Source of the DNA: CAVWDI01 sp963753725
GTDB taxonomy: Bacteria; Chloroflexota; Anaerolineae; Anaerolineales; UBA4823
Length of the DNA: 64,000 bases
Direction: 5' to 3'
NCBI GenBank assembly: GCA_963753725.1
Contig: CAVWDI010000017.1
Location: 186,001-250,000, forward strand
Part shown: positions 56,522 to 64,000 of the stretch, piece after piece
Numbering within the stretch: the first letter of the stretch is position 1
Layout: every line of letters starts with the position of its first letter
Notes under the pieces: model-generated
What the model was told of the DNA's origin: nothing
Databases searched by the model: none
The model's input: the letters and a program-made list of their open reading frames with translations, nothing else
Program-made: the position numbers and the translations under genes

Positions 56522-58881
56522 TTATATCCCCATTTCAAAGATTTTATAATCTACCGATTTTATATAATCCCGAAATGCTAATGTCTCGCGCAGCATAATT
56601 TGTAATTGGTCCATAAGCAATTTCTTTTCTGGCAATGTAACCTGGTCCCCATCCGTCACCTTTAGAACGAGATCATTAATTTCGACGATTTTGATGTATC
56701 CCCCAGCTTGTAAACATTTAATTCCTTTTGCAACTGTTGCTTCACGTTGAGCGAGCGCGGATGCTAATTTCCTCACATCCAAATGTCCTTGGTATTTTCT
56801 TATACCAAACTTGACCAAACCTATCAATTTTTCGAGAAAGTGATTTATATCTCCTACTTCAGATTCTATACAGAAATATATTATGGTTTTTGGTGAGACA
56901 AATTCCAAGGCTGCGTTTAATTCAAACCTCCCCGGCGGTGTAGTCCAAATAACCAACAGGTCAGTAGTCTGGATCATATACCGATCTGTAATATGATCGT
57001 GTATCCCGACCAAATCACCAACTTCTTTTTAACTTGCCGATCGCTTCAGATTCTGCCAAAATTTGGAAATCACCCTCAAGCCTAAGTTCCCGTAATTTTT
57101 CCACTGGATGCGGTACCTGACGGTAGTCCATCACCTCATACCGAAGTGGAATTATCAAATCAATAGGTTCAGATTCAATAATCCGATAATCAATCCATTC
57201 AATTTGAATTTGTCTTGCACCACGATAATTGCTGGCTCTAGCAGAATAAGCCAGATCAAATTTAAGGTCTTCGAATTTATCCTGGATCATTTCTCCAGCC
57301 CCATTCCACCAAATCACACTGTACTCATGATTTTTCTGATCGATTAATTTTAATTTAAGGTGTTCATCTTCTCGACCGATGATGGTGTAATTGCGAATCT
57401 TCATTCCCTTACATGCAAAAACGAGAGGCGGATTACCAGCGCCAAAAGGGGCTAATCGATCAATATCTTCTATTAATTCCATCGTAAGCTGTTCTAATTC
57501 TAAATAACCATCGATGGCAAGGCTGTTATTAAGGAACTCGTCAACATCACCCACAGTATTTGAAAGCGCTTTCCGAAACGCTGGGATTTGTTCTGGTTCG
57601 ATCGATAAACCGGCTGCCATTGGATGCCCGCCGTATCCAACTAGAAATTTTTCATTAGCGCTGATAGCTGCGGATATATCAATGCCGGTTATCGAACGGG
57701 CTGAACCGCGCCCGGTTTCACCTTCAGGAGAAGATATCAAGATTACAGGTTTATGGAAATGATCCACCAGGCGGCTTGCTACAATTCCAATTATCCCCGC
57801 AGGCCAATTCGGATTGGATATCAAAAGTACATTGTGTTCCAACAATTCTGGATTTTTCTCAATTTCCACAAGGGCGCTGGAGTAAACTTGATTGGTCAGT
57901 AATTTACGTCTCGCATTCAATGTTTCAAATTCCAGCGCTAGAATATTTGCACGTATTGGATCACTTGTTATCAATAACTCGACACCTTTATTTGCATTGT
58001 CCAATCTCCCTACTGCATTTAATCTTGGTCCTATTAGATAACCAATCTGCTCCTCTGTAATATTTTTCGAATCAATATCGATTAATTCGATCATTGCTTT
58101 TAAACCTGGGCTATCTGTAACCCTCAAGCACTCAAGACCCCGCTGTAACAAATAGCGTGTGTCTTTAGCAAGATAAGCGATATCAGACACAATGCCCAAT
58201 GCGACCAGATCCAGGTATTGTTCACATTCATTTTTGCGATTGCAACGCTTATACAATTCTTCAACTAACTTATAAGCTACACCCACTCCCGGCAAATTCC
58301 GCAATGCATGTTCTTCAGGTAAAAACTTAGGATTTATTATTGCCTCAGCTGTTGGTAATTTTGTAGGCAAATCATGATGGTCGGTTAAGATTACATCCAC
58401 ACCGCGAATATTGGCATATTCAAGCGCTTCGTTTGATGAAATCCCCGTATCGCAGGTCAGCAGTAAGTCAATGTCTGGTTGGCTGTTATCACCGATTATC
58501 CGCTGTAATACCGGAGTATTCACACCGTGTGATTCTTCACCACGAAGCGGAACATGGTAAATCACCTTTAATTCCTAAGTTACCTAAAGCTGATACCAGC
58601 AGCGCAGTTGAGGTTTGTCCGTCCACGTCAAAATCCCCCCATACACAGATCCTTTCATGATCTTTTTGCGCCTGAATTATTCGAGCGACTGCTTTATCCA
58701 TCCCTGGCAGTTCAAGCGCTGAAGCCGGCTTATAGAGAGTTGGATCCAAATACGCTACAGCCGATTTTTCAACTAAAATACCCCTTTGGAGTATTGTTTC
58801 AGCCACCAGTGGATGACCGCCGACAGCCTCAACAAATCCATCGGTGGGGGTTATAGGTTTATGTTCTTCCCAAATTTTCAT
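56522..58881 (-). CDS. recJ: Single-stranded-DNA exonuclease RecJ, frame broken twice
   Basis: ICVWGDFDVDGQTSTALLV near 78 (motif I), CDTGISSNEA and ILTDHHDLP (motifs II and III) are the DHH phosphoesterase site; VGYGGHPMAAGLSI the DHHA1 domain; an OB domain and a C-terminal helical domain follow. An extra base near 58558 (after GIK) and an extra A near 57030 (after KLK) split the gene in three; restored, it reads GIKVIYHVPLRGEESHGV and KLKEVGDLVGIHDHITD. Full length about 786 residues. It degrades single-stranded 5' ends in repair. It follows a helicase/nuclease set on the same strand. Confidence 0.9.
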
Positions 58882-58911
58882 GGAATCTGTTATTAGAAAA
58901 CAGTCTTACAT

Positions 58912-59748
58912 TCAATATTCGATTTCTGTGATTTGGTCAAAATCGAATTCATTTTCAACACCGGTATCTTCCAGGTACAAATCTTCAATTTCTTCAAAAT
59001 TCCCAGCCTCAATACCACGATCACATAATGACCTGTAAACACACAATCTGCAGCGCCGCTCATCATCCGTTTTATGGAAATTCAATTTCGTCAGGACACA
59101 AATCTCAGATACTAAACCATTTAAATAATCCTCATCCTCTTGGAACTGCACCTCGCTATAAATGATCTTTTCTGGATTTCCAGGATGCTCTGCAAACCAA
59201 TACACCATTTCTACTTGCTGCGGAGAGAACTTTTCCCAAGGGTAAACATGATCCCCCACGCTCAAAAGCAGATATGGATAAACGCGAGTTTGCATATGAT
59301 TACTCAGAATAGTAAGATTCGGGCGTTTGGATGATGTCTTCCAATCAAATATTATTCTTCTTCCATCTGGTTTAACAACAATTAAATCTAATTTCGCAAT
59401 AAATCGATGTTCTTTAATGGGTGCAGATATTCTAACTTCCGGTAATTGAATGTCATCTTTACCGATTATTTTATCCAATGAGCTCTCTAAATTTCTCCAC
59501 CATTTGCTTAATAATGCATCAGCAAATTGGTTTTCGATATTCTCCCTCGGCACACCTACAAAGAACTGCTGCAAAGCTCTGTGAAAATCTGCACCCAATT
59601 TCATACGGTGTTCGCGCTCTTTCACAGGTTCAATTTCGACCGCCGGCCATTCAATCTTATCTAAATATCGATACTTGAATAACCGTTTGCATGCAGCATA
59701 ATCAGATAAACTCTTCTGGCTAAATTGAAAATTCTTTGGTAATCGCAT
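58912..59748 (-). CDS. PD-(D/E)XK nuclease with four-Cys (probable [4Fe-4S]) site
   Basis: A protein of 278 residues. LGADFHRALQQFF near 52, AKLDLIVVKPDGRRIIFDWKTSS near 118-140 (Asp, then DxK), and QTRVYPYLLL near 152 are motifs of RecB-type nucleases. One Cys in YAACKRLF near 20 and three in CRLCVYRSLC near 237-246 would bind an iron-sulfur cluster as in AddB and Cas4. Its start shares a base with the helicase stop. It probably forms an AddAB-like repair complex with the helicases. Confidence 0.86.
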   Translation of the reverse strand: MRLPKNFQFSQKSLSDYAACKRLFKYRYLDKIEWPAVEIEPVKEREHRMKLGADFHRALQQFFVGVPRENIENQFADALLSKWWRNLESSLDKIIGKDDIQLPEVRISAPIKEHRFIAKLDLIVVKPDGRRIIFDWKTSSKRPNLTILSNHMQTRVYPYLLLSVGDHVYPWEKFSPQQVEMVYWFAEHPGNPEKIIYSEVQFQEDEDYLNGLVSEICVLTKLNFHKTDDERRCRLCVYRSLCDRGIEAGNFEEIEDLYLEDTGVENEFDFDQITEIEY

Positions 59749-62019
59749 TATTCAACTTTTATTGTTGTCACGGATGAATTCTTTTTCTCGTTCCAATATT
59801 GCATCAGTTCAATAAACGGCTCGGCAGTGTTTGATTTACCATGTCGTCCTGAATTCCAGGTAATCACTAACTCTTTTCTTGCACGAGTAATTCCTACATA
59901 CAGTAAGCGCAGCCGTTCACGCACATATTCGAGACACGCATCCAACGTGGCATCACCTTCGTTATACCAGGCATATTCATCAGGGAAGAGGACATTATCA
60001 AACTGTGCTATTGTTTCCGCTTGAAGGTTCAGGTTATCACGGATAAACCATTTTTCAGCAATATATTTCCCATCGGGGAAGCCGGTAGGAAAATCGTAAT
60101 CATTGACCGACATTAAATAGACACGGTCCCATTCTAAGCCTTTCGCCTTATGCATGGTAGAAATTACAGCTTTGCCTTTATAACGCTCGGGAACAAATCC
60201 TGTGTCTGCTTCGCCCAGTCCTAAGAATCGACGTCTATTTTTTGAAATTAATTCGATTTCATCTGAGAATTGCTCCAATTTCCATTCTGGATGAGAGCGG
60301 CTCGCCTGACGAAGTATTAGAGCAAGTTTGTGCGCCAATGCCAAATCTTCAGGCTTGGTAAACATTTCCTGTGCTATCGTAATCAACATCTGATCAATTG
60401 GAATGACGACAGACGCCTGCCAAAATAAAACACTGGCACGAAAATTTAAAAGTTGTTGATATACTGATTGATTTTCAATTTTTTGTTTGACAATTTCTAA
60501 CCAATCTTTTTCCGGGTCAGGCGTTAGATAATCTTCTAGACGTCCGATTTTTCGAAGTATTTCAATTGAAACCTTAGCTGCAGATTGATCGTTGTCTGGT
60601 TGAAAAGATAACCAATGTTCGTACACTTTTACTAGCTTCTTGGTGGATTGAGGTGTGGAAAGGTACTTAAGTAAACTATCAATAACGCCCGCAGTAATTC
60701 GTGTTTGTGTTGTAACTTTTAATAATGTGTCGCTATATTTAAGATCCCGTCTTTTAAGTTCTAGGGCTAAATCGGAACCACGTTTATTCTGAGGTACTAA
60801 TACCGCAACAGTCTCTTCAGGATGTGAAGGGAGCCATCGGGCAAGCGATTCAGCAACAGCCGAAATTTCTGCACTAGAAGAATATTTCTTTAAAGATTAA
60901 AAATATATTGGATGGTTGATCTTCGGGATTGGGATTTGGATCATCCTTTGTTGTAGGGTGGATTAGAGGTGGGTAGTTAATCCGTCACGCACATCTTCAA
61001 TTGGATATTTATCATGCGTCCACTTTACAAGATGGTTTGCCAGATCGAATATACTTTGGGTTGAACGCCCCGATATGGAAAGCTGCATATCCTGGACATC
61101 ATTTCTTTTAAGAAAAATCTCGCAGGAATTTTGGATTTGCGGTGGTAAAAGTTTCAAATATGGCCTGATTAGGATCGCCAACTCGCACCCAATTTCCATC
61201 TTTCCCAGTCAAGATTTCTAAGATTGCTTCCTGCAAACGACTGCTGTCTTGCGCCTCATCCTCCAGAATATATGGCCACCGATATTGCAGACGTTCAAGT
61301 AAATTGCGATCCGTTTCAAGAGCTAGAAGCGCATAAGAGATCAGGTCATCAAAATCCACAGCCCCCCGGTAAGATAGGCTGCGTTGATAATCAGCATAAA
61401 TCTCTATCCCCATCTCTACCAGAATCATTGGTATTGGCAGTTTATCTAATTTTGCTTGAATCTGCTCCGGTTTTAGTCGTTTGTCTTTTGCAATTCGTAT
61501 GAAACCGCTCCCAATTTCCAGTAATGCCTCCGGAAGCTTTCGATTTTTTATATTATTTATCTGGCTGGGTTCAAGATCCGATTTTAGAATTTTTTCCACC
61601 ACTTCGGGGTATGAATGTATCCAGGTCTTCACTGCATCAGCAATAATCAATCTCGATTCTCTTTCGTCAATTATCGAAAAATCTTCTGGAAGACCAACCA
61701 ATTCCGGACGTTCTTTAACGATGTCATGCGCCAACCCATGCAGTGTTCGGATGCGGTACCCCCAAAAAGGCAGCACACCTTTCTTTTTGCTAAATTTTTG
61801 TACACGTTGGTGGAAGTTGTCTACTGCAGAATTTACCAGGGTCACAACCAGCACTTCCTGATCATCCTCCAATAACCTACTGTTTATAATTTCGGCTGCC
61901 AGAAGGGATAATGTCCAGGTCTTCCCGCTGCCTGGTACAGCAGAAATACCCATTTTTCCCCCTCGATATTTTAGAATTTCTTCTTGTTCGGGACGAAGTT
62001 TTACGCTGTCCTCAGTCAT
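59748..62019 (-). pseudogene. UvrD/Rep-type helicase, three frame breaks
   Basis: ATG 62019. Walker A ISAVPGSGKTWTL near 26, DFDDLISYALL, ILEDEAQDSS (motif II), RVGDPNQAIFETF; then after breaks, KAVISTMHKAKGLEWDRVYL and RLRLLYVGITRARKEL (motifs V and VI). The frame breaks near 61130, near 60970 (after LTTHL) and near 60895 (in AAAGAAATA, probably one A too many). Restored length about 755 residues. An SF1A helicase for double-strand break repair. All helicase motifs remain, so sequence errors are more likely than decay. Confidence 0.85.
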
Positions 62020-62052
62020 ATCCTTATTATTAACTATTCCTGAATCCGATTC

Positions 62053-64000
62053 CTACTGCGCGCTTGATTGCAGCACCCGTTGAATAGCCTGCAGGAATGG
62101 TCCTCGATGTTCATATCCCTGTTCCCCTAATTCACTGACGCCCAAGAAAACTTTACGTCGACACCTCCTTAATAAACCCAGCGACAAACGGTTAAGGTTT
62201 TCCAGACCAGTGCTAACTTCATCACTGTCCGTCCACAGATTTCCATAGGACCAATTTCTGCTTAATACATATGGATGAGTGAATGGTTGCGAAAGTCTTT
62301 CATACCAACCTCGGTTTCCAATATCTAACCAGATCTGGTAATCAACTGGTTTATTTGCCATCAAGAATGTATATGCCGGCGCCAGGTAAACAGCATCCGC
62401 CGCTATCTCCTTCCAGCTTTGTATATACTGGGCCGCAATTACACCATTTTGTACCATGGACAGATATTCCTTACCGACCGGTTGGTTTGCTTTATTTAAA
62501 GTTTTTTCAGTCACCCAACGAAACTTCTTTATCGATTCTATCAAATTCGCCGTTACACGTCCTGCATCGATATCTTCATAGAAACCAAAACCGGGTTGAG
62601 ATAATACTTCCCCGAATAATCGCTTGAGGAAATTGTCGAAATCTTCATTTGAATTCTGATTTAAATCCAACCATTCCCGTAGGTGTTCGTATTTGGCTCC
62701 ATAACGGTATGTAATCCTTTCTTGCATTTCAGGATTGATCCCACCAAATTCTGTCAATAAAATTGGATCTTGTGTATCCCGGTAGACAATTTGGGTTAAC
62801 AAGTGTGCCCTAATTAAATCCATGCCTTTGATCGATAAAAGCATAGCGTTGGTTACATCGGTTTTTGTTGGCGGTATGTCCCACATTGAATAAGCGAGTG
62901 ATGCGAGGGTTAATAAACATCTTGCTGCTGGTTCTTCTCGTAATGGGCGTGACGGTCTGTGAGAACTGACCGGGATATTGTGATTTTAAACCTTTCTGCC
63001 AACATAAACCGTATTGAATTTGAAATGTAGGGCGCCATGATAACTATTTCCCCTGGTAATGTCCCTTCATCTACCAATGATTTAGCAATATTAACGCTCC
63101 AATCAATCATGGATGGATAAAATCGATGGATTTTTATATCGAACGCTGCCCGAATTATTTCCTTTTCTTCCACATTCACAACTTCCGGTCTTTTTGCCTC
63201 CTTTTCAATATTCCGTAATCGATTATAGGCTTCAGAAAGATAAACACTAAATGTTTCTATATTATCTGAACATACAAATGACTTAGGAAATCCAACCTTT
63301 AGATCACATTGTGTTTTCAGTTTATATGCAGATACTGGATCGGCTCCAAGGAACCGACGGTAGCCGCCGCCGGTGTCATATATCAGCATTGCAGACTCAA
63401 ACTTATTGATCCAATTTCCAAGAATATCGTGGGAAACCGGTGTATCTTCTTCCAAATTATCGACAATGATATGACGGTACACCCGAAAAAAATATTCTTC
63501 GAAATAGGGTAACTGCCAAAGGTGCTTTACAAAAACTTCGATTTGTAATGAAAAGTCAAGTAAATTATTATTTACGCAATATTCTCGAAATAAATTCGCG
63601 CATGTTTGGACATCATCGTATACATTCTTTTGACCAGATTCTCCACTCCAGGCAGCTTTTAATCGCTCACCAATTTGTGTTTGGGGAAATCCAACGATGG
63701 CAGATTTATTAAGATTATCAATTATTTGACTGTAGATCCGGTTTGGTTCTAAATTGACGGAATCAAAATATCCTTCCTTGAGCAATGGATTTACTAGGTA
63801 TGCCATAAAATATTGTGCTGATTCCATTGTGAGGAAAGTTGGATCACCTTGCATTTTATTAAATCCCGCCTGGTCAGCAACCACCGGCCAAAACAAATCA
63901 ACCATCCTGCGCGCTAACCCACCTAAGGTTACCAGAGTTACCGCCCCTCCGGCCAGGACACCTGGATGTTTGACTGCCTCATCATAAATCCCTCCCAACG
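62053..64000 (-). CDS. Second UvrD/AddA-type helicase protein, partial, frame broken once
   Basis: The gene runs off the window's end; its first visible residues GGIYDEAVKHPGVLAGG are internal. LGGLARRMVDLFWP near 28 and VDNLEEDTPVSHDIL near 177 recall UvrD-family motifs; a missing base near 62965 splits it, and SHRPSRPLREEPAARCLLTL resumes the family text. No nuclease motif is visible; Walker A would lie upstream of the window. It precedes the other helicase by 33 bp and is likely its partner. Confidence 0.75.

Overview
The window looks like chromosomal DNA of an AT-leaning anaerobic or facultative bacterium, most likely a Chloroflexota (Anaerolineae-like) genome. The reasons are indirect: an Etf/Hdr/Mvh energy cluster, a SUF operon with a Rieske protein and a divergent SufR-type regulator, surface enzymes on Thr/Pro-rich linkers, a bacterial GH3-like protein and a solitary heme A synthase. 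This is inference from gene content; no rRNA is present.

Layout. 1-4.8 kb: tail of smpB, an A-type Fe-S carrier, small proteins and transketolase. 5.1-21.3 kb: a single-direction energy cluster. It runs from a soluble HdrC-HdrB fusion, EtfB, EtfA and a membrane NarI/HdrD-type Etf:quinone oxidoreductase, through a three-gene phosphorelay, to HdrC, HdrB, HdrA, MvhD, MvhG, MvhA, a hydrogenase maturation protease and a cyclic-nucleotide-binding-domain protein, and ends at a strong terminator. A consensus CRP-type palindrome lies upstream. Together these genes could link acyl-CoA oxidation (Etf), the menaquinone pool, H2 and low-potential ferredoxin. 21.3-33 kb: housekeeping genes (esterase, DegV, sigma factor, tmRNA, RlmI-like methyltransferase, oxoamine synthase, ligA, ctaA, DUF72, glutaredoxin). 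33-38 kb: phosphate uptake genes, with two different pstB genes and heavily frame-broken pstS/pstC/pstA.

38.2-43.8 kb holds the most unusual locus. A signal-peptide membrane protein ends in a cytosolic (CA)4-G-(CA)3-GGGR tail. It is followed by a PqqD-like/radical SAM/SPASM enzyme, a paralogue of that enzyme that has lost all cluster cysteines, and a class I methyltransferase. This has the layout of a peptide-modification (RiPP-like) system acting on a membrane-anchored protein tail. 43.8-51.3 kb: SUF Fe-S assembly (sufC-B-D, a small unknown gene, sufS, sufU, Rieske) with divergent sufR and a DUF59 gene, and two consensus divergent promoters. 51.5-56.5 kb: cell-wall amidase, L,D-transpeptidase, flavin reductase, GH3-like enzyme. 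56.5-64 kb: a DNA-repair operon on the minus strand (two UvrD/AddAB-type helicase proteins, a four-Cys PD-(D/E)XK nuclease, recJ).

A caution applies to the whole window. About 28 single-base indels break otherwise well-conserved genes, often in homopolymers, and even break the tmRNA tag frame. Most look like sequencing or consensus errors. I therefore describe those genes as full-length loci with a marked break. The pst operon carries an excess of breaks and may really be decaying.
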